A stretch of 64,000 nt of DNA from PKWO01 sp036561005 (GTDB taxonomy: Bacteria > Pseudomonadota > Gammaproteobacteria > Burkholderiales > Burkholderiaceae_D), in contig DATBQE010000083.1 in NCBI GenBank assembly GCA_036561005.1, forward strand, positions 16,132 to 80,131, written 5' to 3'. How positions within the stretch are numbered: the first letter of the stretch is position 1; each line of letters starts with the position of its first letter. Below the pieces are notes generated by a model. That model saw only the letters and a list, made by a program, of their open reading frames with translations. It was not told the origin of the DNA and did not search any database. Made by a program: the position numbers and the translations under genes. This document shows positions 53,836 through 61,980 of the stretch, in pieces.

Positions 53836-56658
53836 GTGTTTTCCACCCATCACCTTCTACTGCGCCAATTGAAACGCCTCGGCATCGAGGTCGGAAAACG
53901 ACCGGCCAATGCGCAGCAATGGCTGTTGTTTCTCGACCGCGTCAATCGCGCCTATACCGAAGCCGACCAAGAGCGCTATCTGATGGAACGTTCGCAGGAA
54001 ATAGCGTCGCGCGAGATGCAGGAGTTATATGGCCATATCGAGGAAGCGCAACGCATTGCCGGGCTGGGCAACTGGACCTTCGATCGCCAGCGCGGCAAGG
54101 GAATCTGGTCAAAGGAATGCGCGCGTATTTTTGGGTTGCATACGGCGGCGCCGATGCCTACCTACAAGGAACTGTCGCGTCAGGTGCACCGCGAAGACCG
54201 GGTGCAGATCAAGGATCGCACAGAAGCGGCGCTGCATGACGGCAAGGATTTCGAGATCGAAGTCCGCTGGACCGTGACGGACGGTTCGACGCGCTGGGTA
54301 CGGGTTGCGGCGCAAGTGATCAAGAACGATGACGGAAAAGTCACGCGTCTTCATGGCACAGTCATGAACGTGACAAATCGCAAGCTGGTTGAATTGCGCC
54401 AGGGCATGGAGCATACGGTAACGCGGCTGCTGGCAGAAACCGATGCGCCGCTCGAAGTCATGCCGGAAGTCATCGAAACCATCTGTGAAACTGTCGGATG
54501 GACCGGCGGCGTGCTGTGGACGCTCGACAGATCGAGCAATACGCTGACCCGAAGCGCGGTGTGGAGTCTACCCAAGCCGCACGCCGAGGCATTCTTCCGT
54601 CAATACAAGACGCAAATCAAACGCCCCGCCGCGACCAGCGCAATCGGCCGCGTCATGCAATCGAAGGCACCCGTGTGGCAGGAAGACGGCGTCAATCCGC
54701 GTAACGTCGTTGCCCGCGAGAGCGAGCTGCGTTCGATCTTTGCCTTTCCCATTCAGGCCGCCGGAGAAATACTCGGCGCAATGGAATTCTTCACCGATCA
54801 GCCGCAATATGCCGACCCGGAGATGCTGCTGTCGGCTCATTTCATCGGACGGCACATCGGACAGTTCTTTCAACGCAGCCAGGCCGAAGCGGCGCTGCGC
54901 GAGAGCGAGGCACACTTCCGCTCCCTGGTCGAACAAGCCTCTGACAGCTTTTACGTGCACGACATTGATGGCCGCTTTATCGATGTGAATCAGCGCGGTT
55001 GCGATAGTCTGGGCTATAGCCGCGAGGAATTGCTGAAACTGAACCTGGCCGATATCGACCTTGATCAATCGATCAGTGAATTGCGCTATTTGCGCGACCA
55101 AATGGAATCGCGAGCACCTGTGGCTTTGGAAAGCCGGCACAAACGCAAAAACGGCGAAGAATTTCCTGTTGAAATTCGCATGGGCCCGATCGATATCGAC
55201 GGCCAGCGTTACCTGCTGTCGCTGGTGCGCGACGTGACCGAACGCAAGCAGTTGCAGGACCATATCCAGCATCTGGCATTCCATGACGCATTGACCGAAT
55301 TGCCGAACCGCGCCATGTTCAACCGGCATTTGAATCATGCGATTGCCCGCGCGCAGCGTTACCACAAGGGCCTGGCTGTGCTGTTCATCGACCTGGACCG
55401 CTTCAAGAACATTAACGACACGCTCGGCCACGATGCCGGAGATCGACTGCTCAAGGAAATGGCACGCCGCATCAGCAATTGCCTGCGCGTTTCCGACGTT
55501 GTGGCGAGAACGGATAAACCGTCAGGCAAAGGCGCAGGAAAAAGTCCCGCAAAGGACGCCAACGGCAGCGGCGATCTGGTCGCCCGCCTGGGCGGCGATG
55601 AATTCGTCGTGCTGATCGAAGACGTGGACGATACCACACGGGTCAGCCACATCGCGCGCAAGCTGCTGTCTGCATTGGTAAGAGAATTTCCGCTGGAAGG
55701 GCAATTGATTCACGTAACGGCCAGTATCGGCATCAGCACCTTCCCGGAAGACGGGCGCAACGAGTTTTCTCTGATGAAGCATGCCGACATTGCGATGTAT
55801 CGCGCCAAGGAGCGCGGCAAAAACACGTTCCAGTTCTATTCCGCGCAAATGGATTTGCACTCTGCGGAGTTGCTGGCACTGGAGTCGGGACTGCGCCGCT
55901 CGCTCGAGCGCAACGAATTCGTGCTGTACTACCAGGCCAAGGTCGAAACCCGTACCGGGCGCATCACCGGCGCTGAGGCGCTGGTGCGCTGGCAGCATCC
56001 CGAGTTGGGCCTGGTGTCGCCTGTACATTTTATTCCGCTTGCCGAAGAAAGCGGTTTGATCGCACCGCTGTCGCAGTGGGTGATCAACGAAGCGCTAAAC
56101 CAGAATCGGCGCTGGCAGCAGCTCGGGCTGCCATCAATGCGCATCGCCGTTAACCTGTCGGCGCGCCAGTTCATCGACTCGGATCTATTGAGCGATACCC
56201 TCAAGGCGCTGCAGGATTCGGGCATCGATCCAAGCTTGCTCGAACTGGAAATCACCGAGAGCATGATGATGCACAATACGGAAAAGACCGTGCAAATCCT
56301 TTCCGAATTGCGCCGTATCGGCATACGAATTGCCATCGACGATTTCGGCATCGGTTACTCATCGCTGTCGCACCTCAAGCAATTCCCGGTGGACATCATC
56401 AAGATCGACCGCTCCTTCATCAAGGATATCCCCGGCGACAAGGCAGACGAGGCCATCACGGAGGCAATCATCGCCATGAGCAAGAGCTTGAAGATCAAAG
56501 TGGTGGCCGAAGGAGTTGAATCGCTGGAGCAGTTGCGCTTTCTGCGCGCGCGCGGTTGCGACGAGATCCAGGGCTATTTCTTCAGCCGCCCGATTCCGGC
56601 CGACGATTTTGCGCGCTTGTTGACGGAAAATTCGGCCAGTCCGCGCGTTTATGCCTGA
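53836..56658 (+). CDS. PAS-GAF-PAS-GGDEF-EAL cyclic-di-GMP protein
   Basis: Composite signalling protein of 940 residues with no membrane segment. Order: a helical N-terminus, PAS (around 75-180, IAGLGNWTFDRQRGKGIWS), GAF (around 190-345), PAS (around 355-470, LVEQASDSFYVHDIDG), GGDEF and EAL. The GGDEF motif RLGGDEFVVLIED is intact but preceded by a Gly/Lys/Ser-rich insertion of about 25 residues. The EAL domain keeps GAEALVRWQ, LELEITES, IDDFGIGYSSL, KIDRSF and VVAEGVES, so phosphodiesterase activity is likely. It is paired with the FIST gene upstream. Confidence 0.94.
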   Translation: MFSTHHLLLRQLKRLGIEVGKRPANAQQWLLFLDRVNRAYTEADQERYLMERSQEIASREMQELYGHIEEAQRIAGLGNWTFDRQRGKGIWSKECARIFGLHTAAPMPTYKELSRQVHREDRVQIKDRTEAALHDGKDFEIEVRWTVTDGSTRWVRVAAQVIKNDDGKVTRLHGTVMNVTNRKLVELRQGMEHTVTRLLAETDAPLEVMPEVIETICETVGWTGGVLWTLDRSSNTLTRSAVWSLPKPHAEAFFRQYKTQIKRPAATSAIGRVMQSKAPVWQEDGVNPRNVVARESELRSIFAFPIQAAGEILGAMEFFTDQPQYADPEMLLSAHFIGRHIGQFFQRSQAEAALRESEAHFRSLVEQASDSFYVHDIDGRFIDVNQRGCDSLGYSREELLKLNLADIDLDQSISELRYLRDQMESRAPVALESRHKRKNGEEFPVEIRMGPIDIDGQRYLLSLVRDVTERKQLQDHIQHLAFHDALTELPNRAMFNRHLNHAIARAQRYHKGLAVLFIDLDRFKNINDTLGHDAGDRLLKEMARRISNCLRVSDVVARTDKPSGKGAGKSPAKDANGSGDLVARLGGDEFVVLIEDVDDTTRVSHIARKLLSALVREFPLEGQLIHVTASIGISTFPEDGRNEFSLMKHADIAMYRAKERGKNTFQFYSAQMDLHSAELLALESGLRRSLERNEFVLYYQAKVETRTGRITGAEALVRWQHPELGLVSPVHFIPLAEESGLIAPLSQWVINEALNQNRRWQQLGLPSMRIAVNLSARQFIDSDLLSDTLKALQDSGIDPSLLELEITESMMMHNTEKTVQILSELRRIGIRIAIDDFGIGYSSLSHLKQFPVDIIKIDRSFIKDIPGDKADEAITEAIIAMSKSLKIKVVAEGVESLEQLRFLRARGCDEIQGYFFSRPIPADDFARLLTENSASPRVYA

Positions 56659-56679
56659 TTCGAATTAGCGGCGCGGCCA

Positions 56680-57015
56680 ATGCTTTCACTGTTTCTCAAA
56701 TCCGTGCTCGGCGCGCTCGCCGTGTTATTGATCGCCGTGCTGTCACGTTCCAGGTTATTCTTCATCGCCGGTCTGGTGCCACTGTTCCCGACCTTTGCAT
56801 TGATCGCGCACTATATTGTGGGCGCCGAACGCGGCATGGCTGACCTGCGGGCCACGGCGCTTTTTGGCTTGTGGTCCTTGCTGCCATACGCCGTGTATTT
56901 GTTGGCCGTATACTGGCTCAGTGCGCACTGCTCGCTGGCGATGACTCTCGGGGCAGCGACCCTAGCCTGGTTGACTGCTGCTGCGCTGTTGGTGTTCGTC
57001 TGGTCGAAAATGTGA
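56680..57015 (+). CDS. glpM: GlpM family membrane protein
   Basis: Small inner-membrane protein of 111 residues. Three to four hydrophobic segments are visible (about 3-20, 26-46, 57-80 and 88-108). The N-terminal pattern LFLKSVLGALAVLLIAVLSR, followed by LVPLFPTFALIAHYIVGAER, is typical of GlpM, first reported in Pseudomonas and linked to alginate production by genetics; its biochemical role is unknown. It lies 21 bases after the GGDEF/EAL gene and converges on the cytochrome gene. Confidence 0.85.
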   Translation: MLSLFLKSVLGALAVLLIAVLSRSRLFFIAGLVPLFPTFALIAHYIVGAERGMADLRATALFGLWSLLPYAVYLLAVYWLSAHCSLAMTLGAATLAWLTAAALLVFVWSKM

Positions 57016-57027
57016 TTTACACGTCGC

Positions 57028-57369
57028 CTATTTCTGGCCTGCGGTGACAGTTTTTTCTGCCCCATAAGTCTTGACCAGATAGTCGACCATGGCCGGGATG
57101 TCGTCGTCGGAAAACTGCGCGCCAAAAGGCTTTTTCATTTTCTTGACAGTGGCTTCCCAGTAGGTGCGCGGCGAGCTTCCCGGTTGCATTTGCGGGTAGT
57201 GCGCAGAATGGCAGGTCAGACAGTTTTGTTGCACCAGTTGATAGCCCGGCAGTGTGCTTGCGCGAAACGTCGCGGTCTCTTCGGGCAGATTGATGTCGAG
57301 CGCCCAAGCCGGCATTGCAAGCAAGGCTGCCAGCGTGACCGCATGGTGAAATTTGGGTTTGAGCTTCAT
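57028..57369 (-). CDS. SorB-like cytochrome c subunit of sulfite dehydrogenase
   Basis: Exported monohaem cytochrome c of 113 residues. A signal peptide (MKLKPKFHHAVTLAALLAMP, cleavage near AWA) precedes CLTCH at residues 50-54. The C-terminal FGAQFSDDDIPAMVDYLVKT resembles SorB, the cytochrome subunit of bacterial sulfite dehydrogenases. Its gene lies downstream of the molybdoenzyme gene but is now separated from it by an inserted palindromic element. GAGG remains as ribosome-binding site 6 bases before the ATG. Confidence 0.83.
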   Translation of the reverse strand: MKLKPKFHHAVTLAALLAMPAWALDINLPEETATFRASTLPGYQLVQQNCLTCHSAHYPQMQPGSSPRTYWEATVKKMKKPFGAQFSDDDIPAMVDYLVKTYGAEKTVTAGQK

Positions 57370-57381
57370 GCGCGCCTCTTA

Positions 57382-57648
57382 GAGCCTGTTTATGATCTAT
57401 TTGAAATGCCCGTTCGAGCGAAAAGGGATGCAGTGCAAGGCGCGGCGCGCCGCTCAGGGTGGCCCCCTGAGCAAGCGCCGCAACGCCGCAATGCGCCCTT
57501 TTCGCTCGAACCCTCCGGGCAGCCCCGTAAACCGGTCGCTTGCCGCGTTGCGGCTCCTTGCCGTAGCACCGCTACGTCGCGTCGCCGCGCCTTGCATTCG
57601 ACCGGTTTGCGGGGCTGCGGGCATATCAAATAGATCATAAACAGGCTC
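57382..57648. mobile_element. MITE-like palindromic element flanked by TTA repeats
   Basis: A 267-bp non-coding element. Its ends form a near-perfect inverted repeat (57381-57412 against 57618-57649, 31 of 32 matching, starting AGAGCCTGTTTATGATC). TTA occurs at both borders (57379-57381 and 57649-57651), as expected for a 3-bp target duplication. Inside are further inverted pairs: 57412-57427 / 57496-57511 (16 of 16), 57434-57447 / 57583-57596 (14 of 14), 57519-57538 / 57599-57618 (19 of 20) and a short hairpin at 57452-57472. No transposase frame is present, so it must move in trans if at all. Confidence 0.8.
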
Positions 57649-58890
57649 TTAGATGACTTCGATGCGAGTCGATTCGACTACATTGCGCATGTAGCCGGGT
57701 GGATTCCACAGCGCCGTGGAAGGCTGGCTTTGTCCAATGCGGTTCACAGCCCGCACCTTTAAAATGCAGGCGCCCTTCTTCATCGGCTTGAAGTTCGCCG
57801 ACCATTCGCGAAACGAATAGCGCCCCAAGTCCTGGCCAAGCCGCGCCGCCTGCCAAGTTTGTCCATCGTCGGCAGAGAATTCGACCTCGTTGATGCCGTA
57901 GCCGCCGTCGAACGCAATGCCGCGCACGGTCGTCGCACGCCCATGTTTGATCTGCGCGCCGTCGAGCACACTGGTGATGAAGGAGCGCACATTGAAGCGA
58001 TTGATCGGAATCGTCTTTGCAGGCGCCTTGCCCGGTTCCGTGCAGGCACAGTTGTTGTCCGGAATACGATAAGCAGTGCTCATCCAGAAGCCGTCGAAGG
58101 GTTTCGTCAAGACTTCAATTTCCGACAGGTGCTTGATCCAATAGGTGCCATAGTATCCCGGCACAACGAGACGCAAGGGATAGCCGTTGAGCATCGGCAA
58201 ATCTGCGCCGTTCATGGCCCAGGCCAGCATGACTTCGCCATCCATCGCGTGATCGATATCAAGGGCCTTGATGAAGTCGGGGCCGTTGCCGGTAGGTGGC
58301 TGGTCGAGGCCGTTAAACGATACCTGGAGGGAACCGGCCGAAACGCCGGCCTTTTCCAGTATTTTTTTCAGCGGGATACCGGTCCAGCGCGCATTGCCCA
58401 TGGCACCGTTCGACAGTTGACCGCCGTTGGCGCGCGGCTGGAAGTGGCCGCGACTATTGCCGGAGCACTGATTGACCGCAACCAGATCCACAGGCGTGCC
58501 GAGTTGCCTGATTTCCGCCAGCGACAACTCCAGCGGCGTTGCGACGTTGCCGCCTACTTTCAGGCGATAGGCTTCGGGGTTGATCGAGGTCGGTATACCG
58601 CTCCAGTGATACCTGACAAAGAAGGCGTCGTTGGGTGTCAGAATGTTTTCATCAAAGACGGAAAACGGCGTCTCCAGTTGCGGCGGCCTGGAAGTCAGCA
58701 CAATCATCGGCCGCTTCTGCGGAAATGCGAGCAGTTCACGTTCGCCATTCTCGAACGGCAGAATTACCTTGGCGGCCGCTTGGGCCAGATGGCTCGCGCC
58801 CAGCATCGAAGCCGTGCCCATAGCGCCGGCGCCGCGCAAGAATAGCCTTCTGGCACTGCCTGCCTGACTGCGATCACGTTTTGTTGTCAT
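57649..58890 (-). CDS. sulfite-oxidase-like molybdopterin enzyme (SorA-like)
   Basis: Exported molybdoenzyme of 413 residues, probably oxidising sulfite to sulfate and passing electrons to the cytochrome c encoded downstream. A Tat leader contains SARRLFLRGAGAMG. The molybdenum-ligating cysteine is Cys142 in VAVNQCSGNSRGHF. A C-terminal dimerisation domain (around 295-400) has EVEFSADDGQTW, as in the sulfite oxidase family. There is no haem motif. The stop codon TAA is part of the TTA repeat bordering the inserted element, so the reading frame is intact. Confidence 0.88.
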   Translation of the reverse strand: MTTKRDRSQAGSARRLFLRGAGAMGTASMLGASHLAQAAAKVILPFENGERELLAFPQKRPMIVLTSRPPQLETPFSVFDENILTPNDAFFVRYHWSGIPTSINPEAYRLKVGGNVATPLELSLAEIRQLGTPVDLVAVNQCSGNSRGHFQPRANGGQLSNGAMGNARWTGIPLKKILEKAGVSAGSLQVSFNGLDQPPTGNGPDFIKALDIDHAMDGEVMLAWAMNGADLPMLNGYPLRLVVPGYYGTYWIKHLSEIEVLTKPFDGFWMSTAYRIPDNNCACTEPGKAPAKTIPINRFNVRSFITSVLDGAQIKHGRATTVRGIAFDGGYGINEVEFSADDGQTWQAARLGQDLGRYSFREWSANFKPMKKGACILKVRAVNRIGQSQPSTALWNPPGYMRNVVESTRIEVI

Positions 58891-58909
58891 CGTCTAATAT
58901 CCTGTCATG

Positions 58910-59479
58910 TCATTTCGCATTCGCGGCATTGACGGCGTTTGCCGCTTCGACCGGCTTGGCCGTATCCTGAATTGCCGCTTCCTCGAATTTTTCCCATGGA
59001 ATCTCGGTTGCTTCCGACTTGGGTAAATCCTTGTAATGCACCAAGCCCTCGTTGATGTAATCGTCAGCGCCATCGATGCGCTTGCTGTGGCCTGCACCAC
59101 CATTCGCATCGCGCGGCGCGACCTTGATCGGGAAGCGCCAGAAAACCTTGTCCAGTTCCATGCCGCAGGTCTTTTGCACATGATCGCGCAAAGCGATTTC
59201 GATAATGTGCGAAAGACGAAATTGCTTCATCGGTTCCGATTCGACAAAAGCGGTGAAACGGTTGTTATCTTGCAGGCTGACACAAGCCACCGTCACTTCG
59301 ACACCCGTCTTGCGGAAATAGTCGACCAGCATGGACGACACCAGCGCCAGCCGGCGCTTGCCGCGCGACGCTTGCCGTTTCAATTGCAAGACATACGCCA
59401 GCAACGCGACCAGGGCGAAAGTCATTACCCCGGCCACGCCCACCCATGCAATCGCAGGCATATTGAATTGTGCAAACAT
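58910..59479 (-). CDS. hypothetical membrane-anchored protein, 189 residues
   Basis: Function not recognised. An N-terminal transmembrane segment (about residues 10-32, WVGVAGVMTFALVALLAYVL) is followed by a soluble domain of about 110 residues beginning with a basic patch KRQASRGKRRLAL, and an Ala-rich C-terminal tail. No cysteine pair or cofactor motif is evident. It starts the minus-strand run that continues 19 bases later with the SorA-like gene, so it may serve the same system or its assembly. Confidence 0.72.
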   Translation of the reverse strand: MFAQFNMPAIAWVGVAGVMTFALVALLAYVLQLKRQASRGKRRLALVSSMLVDYFRKTGVEVTVACVSLQDNNRFTAFVESEPMKQFRLSHIIEIALRDHVQKTCGMELDKVFWRFPIKVAPRDANGGAGHSKRIDGADDYINEGLVHYKDLPKSEATEIPWEKFEEAAIQDTAKPVEAANAVNAANAK

Positions 59480-60013
59480 TCAGGATTACCCTCGCAATGA
59501 AAAAGACGGAAATTCTACGGGTCGAGTCCGACGCCGCAGGCAACAGTGGGCAAGAAGCATAAAGGTACAAGGAATTCTACCTTCAGTACAGTTTTTTGCT
59601 TTCGCGATTTCAGGTTGTGCTACAGTGACGAGCGCAAAACAAGGCGTCAGGGTGTCGATTTATTCGTGATCTTCCATCCGCGACGCCAGTTGTGAATGTC
59701 AAGGCTTTGGCTGGTTCACACGCCGCCTGCCCGAGACACGGCGGCCGTGAATGCAGCTGGCACGCGCGCCTGGCGCGGCATTGATTCGCGATAGCGCTAA
59801 GACACTAAGTGGTATCATGAATCAATACCGCTTTACCGCGATGGGGCATTTGTGGACCCCGGCGTTGCTGCGTAACAATGGCTTCCACTCGCCATTACCT
59901 GTTTTGTTGGCGATTTTGCAAATGAGAAATCGCATCTGGTAACAATTTTGTCCGGGTTGGCCGCAAATTCCGTGGCAACATCCCCTATTTGCAGAAAAGA
60001 TTTGGAGCGCTGT
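59480..60013. other. divergent intergenic region before the kelch lipoprotein gene
   Basis: No gene is supported in 534 bases; the small frames lack ribosome-binding sites. The region should hold the promoters of the 189-residue gene (minus) and the lipoprotein gene (plus). A GGTAT / ATACC short inverted repeat lies near 59811-59830. No confident promoter boxes were found. Confidence 0.45.
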
Positions 60014-61885
60014 ATGCATGTTGTAAGAAGAGCCGCATTGTCTATCCTGATGGTTGCCGCAGTTGCGTTGACCGCTTGCCACGGAAGTTCATCCAATACG
60101 ACCACCACGATACCGCCGACTGCGACTTTCAAGGCCACCGTCAGTAGCGTTGCCGCAACCAGCCTTACAGTGGCTGTCGACGCCACCGGCTCGAGTAGTT
60201 CCGACGGTTCAACGCCAACGTATTCCTGGAATTTCGGCGATCAGACACCTTCAACGAGTACGCAGGCAACTACCGGCCTGCAGGTCACCCATGTCTATGC
60301 CCAGCCGGGTAGCTACATGATTGTATTGACCGTTACCGATGACCATGCAAGCACAGCGGCAAAAGCAATCGCAGTCACCGTGACAGCCACTTCCGCCACG
60401 GCAAACATAACACCCTACAGCGGCAATAGCAGCGCCGGCGGGCAAGACTGGACCTGGCTGGGCGGATTGAAATACGCCAACGGATACGGTTCGTACCGGA
60501 CACAATTTACTGCCGATGCAAATAATCTGCCGAGTGCGCGACAATATGCTGCGACCTGGACTGCGCCCGGCACAACCAACACCTCGGGCAAATTGTGGAT
60601 GTTCGGCGGCAGCGGATACGATTCGAACGGCACTTCCGGCTTCCTCAACGATCTATGGTATTTCACCCCTGCCGCGTGCGATCCTGCGACCGGCAACTGT
60701 GGCAAGTGGACATGGGTGAGCGGCTCGAACAAAGCCAATGTGATCGGCGTGTACACGACCGATGCCAACGGAAACCCGTCATTCAGCCCGACCAACATGC
60801 CAGGCGCCCGCGTTGCCGTGGCCGGCTGGACGGACACGTCCGGCAATTTCTGGATGTTCGGCGGCAATGGTTATGACTCAGCCGGCACGCTCGGAAACTT
60901 GAACGACTTGTGGGTATTCAATGCCGCCACCGGCCAGGCTAACTGGATTGCCGGCTCCAAGTTGGCGAACGATGCGGGCTCATCATCAACCCCAAGTTCC
61001 CGTTCTTATGCCACGACCTGGACCGATAAAAACGGCAGGTTCTGGTTGTTTGGCGGCGAAACAGTCAATGCCACCGGCACAACCTCAACGCTCCTCAATG
61101 ACCTGTGGTATTTCACCCCAAGCAAAACCACCGGTAGCAGCGGTCAACCGGTTTTCTCGGGAACGTGGACACAGGTCAAGGCGGGCACTGCAAACGGCAG
61201 CGGCACCTATGGCACGTTGAATACGGCCGCCTCAACCAACTACCCGGGCGCACGTATCAATGCGCAAACCTGGGTCGATGCCTCCGGCATCGTCTGGATG
61301 TTCGGCGGGTCGGGCATCGATTCGGCAAGCAATAGCGGCGCCATGAACGACATGTGGTCGTTCGACGGCACCACATGGACGTGGGTTGCCGGCGCCAATA
61401 CCATAGGCGGTTCCGAAGTCACCGGAACCAAGGGCACTGCGGCGAGCGGTAACACGCCAAGCGCGCGCCTGGGCACCACCGGATGGGTTGATGCTTCCGG
61501 GGGGCCATGGCTATGGTTGTTCGGCGGCAGCGGAACCGACTCGACTGGCACCAGCGCAACAAGCGATGGCGGCGGTGCATTGAACGAACAATGGGCATTC
61601 AATACCCAGACGCGCCATTGGGCATTTGTCGGCGGGTCCACGACCGCGGGGACGGCAGGTGTCTTCGCGCTTGGCTTGGGAGCAGAGCAGACACCCGATC
61701 CATTGACCGGCGGCACGATTTACTACAACGTGCCCGGTGCACGGGTGTGGAGCAATGCATGGGTCGATGCAAACAAACACCTTTGGCTGTTCGGTGGTAC
61801 AGGCGAAGACATGAGCGGCAATTCGGGTTATTTGAACGATTTGTGGCAGGTGAAAATAGTCACGCCGCTGCCGATATCAAATTAA
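60014..61885 (+). CDS. PKD-kelch repeat lipoprotein
   Basis: Predicted surface or periplasmic lipoprotein of 623 residues. The start at ATG 60014, six bases after GGAG, gives a signal peptide with lipobox LTAC (Cys22). A PKD-like domain (around 40-125) contains YSWNFGDQTPST and HVYAQPGSYMIVLTVTDDH. The rest is six kelch-type units, each with a W(M/L)FGG core and LNDLW or similar, for example MFGGSGYDSNGTSGFLNDLW, which would make a six-bladed beta-propeller. Composition is Gly/Ser/Thr-rich with few charges, typical of exported proteins. Binding partner unknown. Confidence 0.85.
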   Translation: MHVVRRAALSILMVAAVALTACHGSSSNTTTTIPPTATFKATVSSVAATSLTVAVDATGSSSSDGSTPTYSWNFGDQTPSTSTQATTGLQVTHVYAQPGSYMIVLTVTDDHASTAAKAIAVTVTATSATANITPYSGNSSAGGQDWTWLGGLKYANGYGSYRTQFTADANNLPSARQYAATWTAPGTTNTSGKLWMFGGSGYDSNGTSGFLNDLWYFTPAACDPATGNCGKWTWVSGSNKANVIGVYTTDANGNPSFSPTNMPGARVAVAGWTDTSGNFWMFGGNGYDSAGTLGNLNDLWVFNAATGQANWIAGSKLANDAGSSSTPSSRSYATTWTDKNGRFWLFGGETVNATGTTSTLLNDLWYFTPSKTTGSSGQPVFSGTWTQVKAGTANGSGTYGTLNTAASTNYPGARINAQTWVDASGIVWMFGGSGIDSASNSGAMNDMWSFDGTTWTWVAGANTIGGSEVTGTKGTAASGNTPSARLGTTGWVDASGGPWLWLFGGSGTDSTGTSATSDGGGALNEQWAFNTQTRHWAFVGGSTTAGTAGVFALGLGAEQTPDPLTGGTIYYNVPGARVWSNAWVDANKHLWLFGGTGEDMSGNSGYLNDLWQVKIVTPLPISN

Positions 61886-61895
61886 ATTGAGACGA

Positions 61896-61932
61896 CAAAA
61901 AAAGGCCACCGCAATATCGGTGGCCTTTTTGT
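61896..61932. terminator. bidirectional terminator between the kelch gene and metC
   Basis: AAAAAAAGGCCACCG-CAATAT-CGGTGGCCTTTTTG has a 13-bp stem counting A/T flanks. It lies between convergent genes and can end both transcripts. Confidence 0.95.
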
Positions 61933-61980
61933 TTTGTGCAAATGAATACCTGCCGTGCAAGGATTTCCCAGCATGGTCGC

